A stretch of 64,000 bases of DNA from Anisodus tanguticus (taxonomy: Eukaryota > Streptophyta > Magnoliopsida > Solanales > Solanaceae): the NCBI GenBank assembly GCA_034509755.1, contig CM067543.1, forward strand, positions 58,584,653 to 58,648,652. The letters run 5' to 3'. The notes beneath the pieces are model-generated. The model was not told where the DNA came from, ran no database searches, and saw nothing but the letters and a program-made list of their open reading frames with translations. Below are positions 1 to 11,656 of this stretch, piece after piece. Numbering within the stretch: position 1 is the stretch's first letter; each line of letters begins with the position of its first letter. The position numbers were made by a program, and so were the translations under genes.

Positions 1-1392
1 GAATCGGATTTTTCAACCCAGATCGATTTCTTTCCAAACCAACAACAAGATATAAAAAATACAAAATTTGGAAAATTATCCGAACAGGGTCGACCTGACC
101 AGGAACAGTGACCGATCCGAATCGGATTTTTCAACCCGGATCGATTTCTTTCCAAATTTCAGATAACCAACAACAAGATATAAAAAATACAAAATTTGGA
201 AAATTATCCGAACCGGGTCGACCCGACCCGAAACAGTTACCCGACCCGGAATCCGAAAACAGTGAAGAATAGCAAAATTTCAGATTATTCACTACCAAAA
301 CCCCAATAATTTTAACTTATATTTTCGGACTCTTTAAGATGATGAACAAAAAAAAAAGGAAGCAATACCAACCTTAGGAGAATCTTAGATTTTAAATTTC
401 GAATTTCAAAACTTGAACTCGATTTTCGGACCTCCAAAATTCCCCCCTAAAATGAAGAACAAAGTGGGGGTTTTATAGATGAAATTCCCCCTAAAAATCG
501 AGCTTGAATTTCAAAATAAAGGAGCTAACAATTACGGATTTTAGGGGTATGGGTCGCGGATTTTTGGGGTATGGGTGAAATGATGGGTTGGTGGCAGGGT
601 ATGGGGTGTCGGGTGGGGGTAGGGGTGTAGGGTGGCGGCTGGTTGAAGGAGAGAAGGGTTTTTTTCGTTTGGTAGGGGGGTTTGTTAAAATGGGGTAAGG
701 GGACGGGTTGGTTAAAGATAAGGAGAGGGGGCTCGGGTTTGGGCCGACGAGTGGGCTTGGTTGTGCAAAATGGGGAGTTTGGGCTCGGGTGTTTGTTGGG
801 CTGGGCGAATTGGTTTTTGGGCTGGTGGGTGTTTTGAATAAAAGGGGAAGGGATGTTGGGCCAGCCGAGTTGGGCTTTGATTTTTGGGTGAGGGGGAATA
901 AATGGGGAGTTGGTTAGAAAATGAAGAAAGGGGAGTTTGGGCTGTTGCAGGTGGGCCGAAAATAAAGAGGGGGAGTTGTTGGGTTGAGATTATTTTTGGG
1001 TTGGGAAATAAAATGAGTTATGGGTTTAAAAATATAAAAAGGGGTTTAACATTAAAAATATTTTTTTTTTGTAAAAGATGTGAATTATTTAAAATAATAT
1101 AACGATGTGATAATAATAAATATAATATTTGCGAAATGTTTAATGCTTAATAAAAAATGGAAATGCGATGCAATTTTGCGAGAATAAAATAACATAAAAT
1201 TTTCGGATAAAACTTATGATTATGATAAAAATGCAAATGATAGTAAAAAAATGCGAATAATAATAATAATAAGAGAATAATAATATATATATATACGCAT
1301 GTATGTATATAGATTAAAATTGTTTTGAGGTGTTAAAAATATTTAAAATTGCAAATAAATTGGAAAAGACGGGACAAAATTGGGTGTCAACA
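1..1392 (-). mobile_element. Long-LTR retrotransposon LTR, partial, reverse orientation
   Basis: Read on the minus strand, this begins at 1392 with TGTTGACACCCAATTTTGTC, the same terminus as the 3' LTR at 11657. It runs leftward off the window. It shares with that LTR a C-rich U3 (minus-strand view), a TATA-like CTATAAAA (complement of 471-478), and degenerate CGGGTCGGGTC blocks in 1-250. It is diverged from the 2155-14454 element, so it is a separate insertion of the same family. Its right end abuts copia RNase H coding sequence, so it inserted into copia B. Whether a full element lies to the left cannot be seen. Confidence 0.8.
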
Positions 1393-2154
1393 GCCACTCA
1401 GCTTCTTCTCCTGCTTTGTCTAAATTGATAAACTCCGATTCCATCGTGGATCGGGCGATGCAAGTTTACTTAGAGGTTTCCAAGACACAGCCCCACCACC
1501 AACTGTAAATATATACCTACTGGTGGACTTGGTGTTCTCTATATCAGATATTCAGTTTGCATCACTGTACCCCTTTAGTACAGCTGTATATCTAGAATAA
1601 TGCAACATGTAAGTTAGCGTGTATTTCAGGTATCGTAGTACCCGATTCAACGTCTTCCAATGATCATTACTTGGATTACGGCTAAACCTAGTCAACTTGT
1701 TGACTGTATAAGCAATATCAGGTCGGGTGCAATTTGTTATTTACATCAAACTCTCAATCACCTGTGCATAGTGCTCCTGGCATACGGGTGCACCACGATT
1801 TTTATCAAGCTTTTGATTTCTATCCAGTGGTGACTTCATAGGTGAACTGTCAAACATCTTGAACTTTCTCAACACATCCTCGATGTAGTGAGACTGAGAT
1901 AAGACCAGTCTGTCAAACGTCGTAAAGATCTTTATCCCTAAGATGACATATGTGATACCCATATCCTTCATGTTGAAGCATTGTTTCAACATGTTCTTAG
2001 TCTCTAGGATCAAGCTAGGACTGCTCCATGTGATCAACATCGTCTACGTACATGCATATCATGACGAACGAGTTAGACTTACCTTTCGTGTCGACACATT
2101 TGTCACATTCATTAATGGAGAAACCCTTCGATGTTAAAGTACTATCAATTAAGG
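1393..2154 (-). pseudogene. Copia B distal fragment: reverse transcriptase to RNase H
   Basis: On the minus strand this encodes the end of a Ty1/copia polyprotein in two frames. First comes an RT palm piece (SKGFSINECDKC, then MYVDD, the catalytic YVDD box) at about 2015-2150. After a frameshift follow the RT thumb and connection (DMGITYVILGIKI, NQKLDKN) to 1741. A stop-interrupted stretch runs to the RNase H motif GEEAEWL at 1393-1410. It matches the copia A polyprotein at 55929-56690 throughout. It is the downstream continuation of the copia B element at 14455-20900, from which it was separated by later insertions. It is cut at 1392 by the reverse-oriented LTR and at 2154 by the truncated LTR. 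Confidence 0.85.
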
Positions 2155-4533
2155 TAATACCCATTTTTGTCCAAGCCCAACCCATCACCCATTTTATTTC
2201 CCCAACCCAAAAAACAAATACCCAGGCCCAACGGAAAGCCCATCCGGATCGGCCCACTTCCCTTTTAACTCCCAATATCCTTTATTTCCCCCCTTAAACC
2301 AAAACCCTACAACATCTAACTCCACAAACACAACAAAAAAGAAAACAACTCTCACTCTCCCTTTTTTCACTCGGTAGCCGCACACCCCCACACCCGTCAC
2401 CTCGCCAACACCACCACACCACCAGCCACTCTACCCCACCTACGCCGGTCACCACACCCTCACCACTACCATACCCACAGTCGACAGCCCCCCATACCCG
2501 TGACCCCTACACGCCGGTCACCTCACCCATTGCCGCCACCAGTCGCCGTACACACCACCACGACCCCACACCGTCGGTCACCCATACGCCACACCCATAC
2601 CTACACCCCCCAAAATCCGAAACCCATCTATAAATACCCCCATTTTCGTTCACTGTTTTGGGGGGGGGTCGATTTTGTGGATTTTTTGTCCGAAAAGAGG
2701 GAGTTTTGGTCGGAGCTTATGTCGGAAATCGGGTATTATTTTGCCTTTTTTGCTCACTGTCGGGCCGGGTCGGGTCAACCCGATTTAGGTAAGTTTTCCA
2801 TATTTTTTATGCTTTTATATCTCCTTGTTGGTTATCTGAAGATTTGGAAAAAAAAAAAGTTGTTCCGGGTGGGGTCACTGTTCGGTCGGGTCACTGACCC
2901 GTGTCGGGTCGACCCGGTTCGGTTAAATTCCAGATTTTTGTTGTGTTTATAGTGTTGTTGGTTACCTGAAAATTTGGAAAGAATTTGATTCGGATTGAAG
3001 TATCCGAGGCTCGGGTCGGAGTCCTTTGTTAGGGTCGGGTCGATTCGACCGGTTCGAATGAATTTCCAGATTTTTGTTTTAATATCTTGTTGTTTATTAT
3101 CGAAAAATAAAAAATATATTTGAATCGGGTCGTCAACCCGAAATCCGGGACGATCACTTTCAGGGATCCGGGTCGGGTCAAATTTCGAAATTCGGGTCGG
3201 ACATTTTTTTTTGCGAATCGTGCTTTTTTTTTGGCATTTAAACATCCGTGCAACGGATATTTTGTTGTTTTACTTGTTTTGAATTAAATACTACACTTAG
3301 GCCGATGAAATTAAATTCGAGGCCACACTTTTTTTCTTCTTTCGTTTCGTTTCTCTGTTTACTTGTTTTCTTTAACATCCGTGCAATGGATTAATGTTTT
3401 ATTTGTTTTAACTAACACTACACTTAGGCCGATGAAATTGAATTTGAGGTCACGCTTTTTTTTTATTTTTCGTTCCTCTGTTTTTTTTTCGCCTTGTTTA
3501 AGTATCCGGCAACGGATATCTTACTTGTTCTATTGTTTTATTGCCTTATTTATATCGCATTATGGCCGATGAAAAAATATCCGTCGATTTTTGAGGCCTC
3601 CACATTTGTAAAGACGGAAAATAAAACTTCGGGCAAGGATGAAACTTAAATCTTTTTCACCCAAGAGACCAACATGTTCGGTAGGCAAGGCAACTAAAAT
3701 GACCAACGAGTCATACGTTCGCAGCCACGACGTGATTGGAATGATCTTTTCAAAATTTGAGTCTGAGCCCTCCGTAATCAGAACATCTATTGTTTTGGAT
3801 ACGGATCCGAAGTTATATATATTCAATTGTTTCTAACCTTTTATTTTTGACAAATTGCAAAGATAAAGTCAAAGAAGGCAAATACCCCTCGGAGATTATT
3901 TATTTTTGTTGTTGTCTTTTACTTTCTTTAATTCACTTTATTTTCATCCGTATTGTAATATTATTGTACTCATGAAATTATTGAAATATTTAGAATAGAT
4001 AGATAGAATTAATTGATAGGGTAGTCTAAAATTGGAAACCCATCGCTAGGTTATCTATTTTTAGGCTCGTCACCCATACAATTTACATTGCATATATTTT
4101 TATCAATTTTCATACAAATGCATATTTATACTTTTTTTCAGCTTTACATGTAAATTAATGCCATACAAATGCATACTTGTACAAAATGCATCATTTTATT
4201 AACATCTTGTAACATTATTTTTATATTTGTAAAAACATGTATTTTTCTTAGCATAACAATTAACCTGAATTTGATCGGATAACCGCGAGTTAGCGGATCT
4301 TAAAGGATGCCTAACCCCTTCCCTTTAGGATAATAAAGAACCCTTACCCAGAATTTCATTAGTTTCGTAGACCACAAAATGGAGTTATTCTCCAGCATTT
4401 AGTTAACATTCAGGTGCCCTAATTCACCTTAGAATAATTAGGTGGCGACTCCTCAAGCAAGCATTTTTAATCCATCCGGAGGGAATTGACGCCATCGCGT
4501 CGCGAAGCCTGCAGGTCAAAATCGGGCGCGACA
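2155..4533 (+). repeat. 5' LTR (5'-truncated) of the non-coding long-LTR element
   Basis: This is nearly identical to 12071-14454 (2379 versus 2384 bases), with the same start-side sequence, TATA box CTATAAATA (2628-2636) and end GGGCGCGACA at 4533. The first 414 bases of the LTR, present at 11657-12070 in the 3' copy, are missing here, so the left boundary with copia B is a deletion junction. A GTAAGT follows the TATA box by about 150 bases and could serve as a leader splice donor. Many of the differences from the 3' LTR are CAG/CTG versus CG. Confidence 0.92.
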
Positions 4534-7500
4534 GCATGGCGACTCCGCTGGGGATACTTTCAGGTTCTTAACCATAGCAAATTCAGGTTAATTATTATTA
4601 TGCTTTATATCGCTCCTTATTTGATTTATTGTTTTTAATTGTATTCTTTTTGAAATTTTGTATGTTTAACTGCTTTAATTGCTATATTCTTTTACTGCTT
4701 TCCTTAAATTGGCATTCCGCTCATATTTCTTCCATTATGGAAAGTTGACACTATCACACATTACACGCGAGGTGTGTTTTGCGCACCCGCAAATTCTTTC
4801 AAATTACCAAATTTTAGGAGAGTTGGCGTATGCGCGGAGTGATCGGACCAACCGGTGGCCGCGTAGCCTTCTCACTCGAGTAGTCCGCTCGGGAACCTTG
4901 AGTCAAGTAAGCCAAATCTTAGAAAATTTAGGATAGAGCTATACCACATTTTATTTTTAAGTCATGCATACATACACATTAGGTGGGTCGATCCTTGGCA
5001 TCGACTCCACAATTAAGAAATCCACCAAAATTGTCGACGGGTCTCGCTCCCCCAACGACCATCAACATATTATTTGTAGCGTGATAATGATGGACTAATC
5101 CAAGCCTAATCATGACATGCCGATATTGGAAAATGTACATACATTTTGTCTTCATTTCCAACAAAAGCATTGTAGTTTGACAGCTTGGATTATTCTGTTA
5201 TAATCTCTCATATTTGGCATTTAGGCTCACCTCTGGCATAAGAGAGGCTCCATGCATGTTAGGACGCACATTTAATTCTCGCACAATTTGTTTGCTATTT
5301 TTCTTCTTTTAACTTTGTACATATTATTTAATGTAATAAATACCTGCTTCAATTCTTTACATATCATACCATGTCGCTTGCAACAAAGGGACAGAAATTG
5401 AGTCACTTCCCTATGATAAAGTGTTCTTGAACATCCAAGACTCGGACCTCGTGCAGCAATCAGGGGAGTTTTTGACTATACTGTCACTTTCCTACATTTT
5501 ATTATTATTTTAGTGACTTTCCTCCTTTCACCTGGTGCTCTTATTTTTGCAGGAAGATCGTCCTCGCGAACAGTTAGGGGCGGTCGTTCTAAAACATTAT
5601 TCCTGTATATACTCCAGGAAAGAACAAATCCAAAGGCTTTCACAAAGATGACCGGAAGATGTTTTGACTGGAAAAAGTCAGCCAACACCAGAGTCAACGA
5701 GGCGTCACTTTAGTTGTCTATACTTGTTTTTTATATATATTTTGCATATTCAGTTGAGATGCTTAATTTTGTTACATAATTTTTTTTTATATCATGCATT
5801 TTTTTAACATATCCTTACGAACTACGAGTGTCTGATTCTCACCATACGGTGTGATACGTAGGTAACCCTTCTCGGGTGCGACACCCCTAAAAAAAAAAAC
5901 CCTAAAAAAAAAAAATGAAAAAAAATGATTATGGTTTATCAATCTTTTTTTTTTCTCATTATATCGTGATGGATAATTTTTTTTCATTACATCCTATTGT
6001 GATAATTATTTTTCCATTGCATTCGTCCCATAATGGACAATCATTTGTTTTATGCAGTTTTTACTTACTATCGTGGATAAATCATTTTTCAATCATACAT
6101 TTTTTATAACCTATCCTTACGAACTACGAGTGTCTGATTCTCACCATACGGTGTGATACGTAGATAACCCCTTTCGGGTGCGACACCCCTAAAAAAAAAA
6201 ATCAAAAAAAAAAAAAAAAAAAAAAAAAAATAAAAAAATTATTCTGGTTTATCAATCTTTATTTTTTTTTTCATTACATCCTAATGGACAATCTTTTTTC
6301 ATTACATCCTATTGTGGACAATCATTTTTTTTCATTGCATTCATTCTAATTTGTCAATCACTTTTCATTGCATACGAGCTTTTACTTACTATCCTATCGT
6401 GGATAAGTTCTTTTTCAATCATACATTTTTATAACCTATCTGCACGAACTACGCACACCTGATTCTCGTCAAAGATGAGATACGTAGGCAGCCCTATTTG
6501 GGGTTCGGTACCCTTTATTCAAAAACAAAAAAAAAAAAACAAAAAAAAAATACAAAATATATATATATTTTCTAAGAATCATTGATGGACTTGGTTGATA
6601 CCAACACAGTTAAGAGTGTGCATAGGAAAGAACAAGCGGAGAAGACTGACTTCGTGGTAAACCATAGATTCTTCTGGTACCTCTTATTCACGCCTGTGTT
6701 GACGCTTAAAAATTATTTTGCATGCTTCCAAGGTATGAACGAAGCCAACCTCATCGTTTCATATGCATTGTGTGGTGAGTTTTAGAATAAGTTCAATTGC
6801 ATTGCATTGTGATCTAGAACTTGGCTCGAATGTTTGTTGAGGCGAAATCCTGAGTAACACTTGGTATAGGAAAGGATCGTAGGCTTTCTTTGATCCGTTT
6901 GAGCCTTTTCAGCTTACCAAATAACATTATCCATAGTACTCCCCCTTTGAGCCTGAAGCCTATTTTTTTTTAACAACCACATATTATGCCTATACCCTTT
7001 CTGAGTGCGTGCACGCACTATCCCTCTCTTGGCCCGACTTCCTTGAGCGCATCAGAAATGTGCAAATTGCTGAAAATGATCCGAGTTGAAGTTGCAATGT
7101 TCCCAAAAGAGGAAATGAAACAAAACAAAGGGACGACTTCACAAAAAATGAAGTAAAAAGCCCCGACAATATCAAAATCAAAAAAAAAAACACTGAAAAA
7201 GGGGAAAAAACTCCAAACGAAATATTCAAAAGAAGTCGGTACAAAATAAAGGGGGCAAAAAGAAGCAAATCGGTATCAAGGCACACAAATACAAAGCGCG
7301 GACATATTCCAACGCTCAAGGAATGATTAGTCACTCCTTACCCAAATGATATCCTTTCCTTTCCCCAAGCCTACATTACAAACCCATAACAAGCCCTACA
7401 TGATCCTATACCAAGGGTTCTCACATTAGTGGATACTTACATGACGACCAAGCCTATGGTATCACGATTGAATGCATTGAACATCTTTCTGAGGGTGAGT

Positions 7501-7872
7501 GTACTTCTCTAGACGTCCCAAAGTTCAAAATACTGAAATACATTTGAGAAAGGGACTTTCTTTCAGTGAGGGCATTTGAAACATGAGGTTGCATATGTCA
7601 AAACCTTGGCTTGAAGCAAGTGTTGATCCTCAAGTATGTCTGAGGTAGCATATGAAGCTGTAGGAATTACCCTGAAGTCAGCCTCGGTTATACAGAGAGC
7701 AGTAACGGGAACCCTAAGCACATTACTAATTGTTGGTACCAACTGAAGTCAAAATATGATTTTGTCTTTTTCATATTTTCAAAAAACAAAAGAAAAACCT
7801 TGCAAAATATATTGCATCATTTTCCAAACTCTACTCACTCTTTTACAAAAAAAAAAAAAACATTCTACAAAT
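4534..7872 (+). other. Non-coding internal region of the long-LTR element, 5' part
   Basis: There is no convincing coding region. It is AT-rich with homopolymer A and T tracts (for example 6191-6238). A short motif recurs at about 5815-5890, 6110-6190 and 6433-6510: CGAACTACG, then CTGATTCTC, then GATACGTAGG, then a CGGGTGCGAC- or GGTTCGGTAC-like end. This is a diverged form of the unit that forms the array at 7.9-9.4 kb, so that array probably grew from one such motif. Confidence 0.6.
4537..4557 (+). other. Primer-binding site of the long-LTR element
   Basis: TGGCGACTCCGCTGGGGA starts 3 bases after the LTR end. The leading TGG matches the universal CCA-3' of a tRNA, as expected for a conventional PBS. 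Which tRNA is used was not determined. Confidence 0.75.
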
Positions 7873-9362
7873 ATAAATCTCTTTTGCCGCATGAACTACG
7901 TTATGACCTGATTCCCTCGGCGGGATACGTAGGCGGTCACATCAGCTTCGGTCTCATTTTTTGAAAACCCTTACAAAATCCTTTTGTCATGAACAACGTT
8001 ATGACCGGATTCCCTTGGCGGGATACGTAGGCGGCCACATCGGCTTCGGTCCCATTTTCAGAAAATCCTTACAATCCTTTTGTCATGAACTACGTTATTA
8101 CCTGATTCCCTTGGCGGGATACGTAGGCGGCCACATCGGCTTCGGTCCCATTTTTAGAAAATCCTTACAATCCCTTTTTGCTTGCAGCGAACTACGTTAT
8201 GACCTGATTCCCTTGGCGGGATACGTAGGCGGCCACATCGGCTTCGGTCCCATTTTCAGAAAATCCTTACAATCCCCTTTTGCTTGCATGAACTACGTTA
8301 TGACCTGATTCCCCGGCGGGATACGTAGGCGGCCACATCGGCTTCGGTCCCATTTTGGAAAAGTTCACAATCTCTTTTGCCGCATGAACTACGTTATGAC
8401 CTGATTCCCTCGGCGGGATACGTAGGCGGCCACATCAGCTTCGGTCTCATTTTTTGAAAACCCTTACAAAATCCTTTTGTCATGAACTACGTTATGACCT
8501 GATTCCCTTGGCGGGATACGTAGGCGGCCACATCGGCTTCGGTCCCATTTTCAGAAAATCCTTACAATCCTTTTGTCATGAACTACGTTATGACCTGATT
8601 CCCTTGGCGGGATACGTAGGCGGCCACATCGGCTTCGGTCCCATTTTTAGAAAATCCTTACAATCCCTTTTTGCTTGCAGCGAACTACGTTATGACTTGA
8701 TTCCCTTGGCGGGATACGTAGGCGGCCACATCGGCTTCGGTCCCATTTTCAGAAAATCCTTACAATCCCCTTTTGCTTGCATGAACTACGTTATGACCTG
8801 ATTCCCCGGCGGGATACGTAGGCGGCCACATCGGCTTCGGTCCCATTTTGGAAAAGTTCACAATCTCTTTTGCCGCATGAACTACGTTATGACCTGATTC
8901 CCTCGGCGGGATACGTAGGCAGCCACATCAGCTTCGGTCTCATTTTTAGAAAACCCTTACATAATTCTTTTTACTTACATGAACTACGTTATGACCTGAT
9001 TCCCCGGCGGGATACGTAGGCAGCCACATCGGCTTCGGTCTCATTTTTAGAAAATCCTTACAATCCCTTTTTGCTTTCATGAACTACGTTATGACCTGAT
9101 TCCCTTGGCGGGATACGTAGGCGGCCACATCGGCTTCGGTCCCATTTTTAGAAAATCCTTACAATCTCTTTTGCCACATGAACTACGTTATGGCCTGATT
9201 CCCACCGCGGGATACGTAGGCAGCCACATCGGCATCGGCCCCATTTTTGAAAAAAAATAATAAAAAATTCTTCACAATCCCTTTTGCTTACAACGAACTA
9301 CGTTATGACCTGATTTCCTTTGTCGGAATACGTAGGCGGCCTATATCGGCTTCGGTCACACC
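7873..9362 (+). repeat. Tandem array, 15 units of about 99 bp, with higher-order repeat
   Basis: Fifteen units are anchored by AACTACGTTATGACCTGATT, followed by GGCGGGATACGTAGG, CACATCGGCTTCGGTC and a variable 25-35 base linker ending in CATG or CAGC. Units vary by linker length and a few substitutions. Five consecutive units form a higher-order repeat of about 493 bases: 7874-8367 recurs as 8368-8860, and a third copy starts at 8861. The array makes spurious ORFs because some linkers keep frame. It lies in the internal region of the non-autonomous LTR element. Confidence 0.93.
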
Positions 9363-10037
9363 ATTGGAATTTTTCTTTCATTATCTTGCAGACAACGCAA
9401 TGTGCTTACATGATTGCCTTAACAGGACAAGCAAGTGGCCCGCACAAACTCGGCTTTATCCAGTTGGAAGTTCATCATCTTCATATATACCAGAAACTGG
9501 GGCATTTTTTAAAGGGTTCACTGCAAGCATATGCCAATAGACACCGGAAAATGCCGGACAACTAAGTCTTCAATCTAAACCAGTCTGAGCTTGCAAGCGT
9601 CAAGGGCAAAAACTACAAAGTCAATGCGAATCAACCGCCCCTGCCCCCCCAAACTCACAAATTTCTTTCAGTGCAGGTCTTCAGGTTGACAAAGGCGGAA
9701 AGTCGCGACATGAGGCTTAATTTCGCAAAGAATTCCCGCATCCCCGCTCACCACAAGGATCACGTTCCTATTGGACGTCTGCACAAAAAAAAAAAAAAAA
9801 AAAAAAAAAACATCATCTTGACTTACAGGGTCCCAGCTGCTATGTCCGTACAAGGACGATATTTCGACTCACAGGGTCATATTTCTCATCCTTATCCATT
9901 CCTTTTACATCGCTTATGTCTGCGCATTAACTTTTAATCTAGATTGATGACATATCAATTCGACTTTAGGGTCACACTTTGCATCACGTCTAAACAACGA
10001 CGTCATTTTACATTTCGTCTATGCAACGACGTCATTT
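9363..10037 (+). other. Non-coding spacer between two tandem arrays
   Basis: This is unique non-coding sequence of the LTR element, including an A-tract of about 26 bases near 9785-9811. Short repeats around ACGACGTCATTT at its right end lead into the 39-bp array. No coding region is supported. Confidence 0.55.
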
Positions 10038-11314
10038 CAGGCGCCCACCTTCTAATGCGGGTATTTTAATTTTTGTCAGGCGCCCACCTCCTAATGCGGG
10101 TATTTTAATTTCAGTCAGGCGCCCACCTCCTAATGCGGGTATTTTAATTTCTGTCAGGCGCCCACCTCCTAATGCGGGTATTTCAATTTCAGTCAGGCGC
10201 CCACCTCCTAATGCGGGTATTTTATTTTCAGTCAGGCGCCCACCTCATAATGCGGGTATTTTATTTCAGTCAGGCGCCCACCTCCTAATGCGGGTATTTC
10301 AATTTACGTCGGCGCCCACCTCCTAATGCGGGTATTTTAATTTACGTCGGCGCCCACCTCCTAATGCGGGTATTTCAATTTCGGTCGGCGCCCACCTCCT
10401 AATGCGGGTATTTTAATTCCGCCGGCGCCCACCTTCTAATGCGGGTATTTTAATTTCAGTCAGGCGCCCACCTCCTAATGCGGGTATTTAAATTTCTGTC
10501 AGGCGCCCACCTCCTAATGCGGGTATTTTAATTTCGGTCGGCGCCCACCTCATAATGCGGGTATTTTAATTTACGTCGGGCGCCCACCTCCTAATGCGGG
10601 TATTTTAATTTACGCCGGCGCCCACCTCCTAATGCGGGTATTTCAATTTCGGTCGGGCGCCCACCTCTAATGCGAGTATTTCATTTTCGGTCGGCGCCCA
10701 CCTCCTAATGCGGGTATTTCAATTTCGGTCGAGCACCCACCTCCTAATGCGGGTATTTCATTTTCAGTCAGGCGCCCACCTCCTAATGCGGGTATTTTAA
10801 TTTCAGTCAGGCGCCCACCTCATAATGCGGGTATTTTAATTTCAGTCAGGCGCCCACCTCCTAATGTGGGTATTTATATTTCTGTCAGGCGCCCACCTCC
10901 TAATGCGGGTATTTTAATTTCTGTCAGGCGCCCACCTCCTAATGCGGGTATTTTAATTTCAGTCAGGCGCCCACCTCCTAATGCGGGTATTTAATTTCAG
11001 TCAGGCATCCACCTTCTAATGCGGGTATTTCATTTTCAGTCAGGCGCCCACCTCCTAATGCGGGTATTTTATTTTCAGTCAGGCACCCACCTCCTAATGC
11101 GGGTATTTTATTTTCAGTCAGGCGCCCACCTTCTAATGCGGGTATTTCATTTTCAGTCAGGCGCCCACCTCCTAATGCGGGTATTTCATTTTCAGTCAGG
11201 CACCCACCTCCTAATGCGGGTATTTCAATTTCAGTCAGGCGCCCACCTCCTAATGCGGGTATTTCAATTTCTGTCAGGCGCCCACCTTCTAATGCGGGTA
11301 TTTTAATTTCTGTC
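10038..11314 (+). repeat. Tandem array, about 33 copies of a 39-bp unit
   Basis: The unit is GGCGCCCACCTCCTAATGCG followed by GGTATTTTAATTTCAGTCA (39 bases), repeated about 33 times with point changes and occasional 1-base gain or loss. The period is a multiple of three, so stretches in phase read as 13-residue repeats on both strands (for example RRPPPNAGILISV). I do not regard these as proteins. The array is internal to the non-autonomous LTR element and ends 340 bases before its polypurine tract. Confidence 0.94.
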
Positions 11315-11656
11315 ACACCTATGCAACTACGTCATCTGCATAACGTCTAAGCAACGACGTCACCTCATCACGCCTGTGCTACATCATCATCTACATTGGG
11401 AAGTACTTCGAACATCGTTCAGCCTTTCCCCCAGTATCTTGGCACATCTGCAACCAGTGTCATCATAAGTCGACACTGGGGCATTGTTTCTTGAATCTGC
11501 ACCATCTTTTACAACTTTTCTCTTCCCTCGGGATTTTATTTCTTCCCATTCATCTCTAATCTTTCCTCGAGTCCCGATGATCAGGACAAAATTGGCTACT
11601 TAGTCAACTTCTTTGGCCGAAAACTCTTTCATCGCCTCCGGCCAAAGAGGGGCATC
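11315..11656 (+). other. 3' end of internal region with polypurine tract
   Basis: Non-coding. It contains two copies of a CAACACTGGGGCATT-like phrase and, at 11644-11652, AAAGAGGGG immediately followed by CATC and the LTR start. This is the expected plus-strand primer site. Confidence 0.7.

Noticed and set aside
2500..2952. 150-codon ORF present in two places (2500 and 12419)
   Set aside because: It is duplicated only because it lies in the LTR pair. It spans the LTR TATA box and has low-complexity His/Pro/Thr composition.
3639..3836. Identical 65-codon ORF at 3639 and 13558
   Set aside because: LTR duplicates again; identity reflects the LTR copies and not protein selection.
7873..9362. 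Regular repeats that might suggest a CRISPR array
   Set aside because: The whole ~99-bp unit is repeated, including the 'spacers', and there are no cas genes. It lies inside a plant retrotransposon.
10021..11316. ORFs of about 95-112 codons on both strands in the 39-bp array
   Set aside because: They arise because the repeat period is a multiple of three, and frame is lost at indels. There is no start context or domain.
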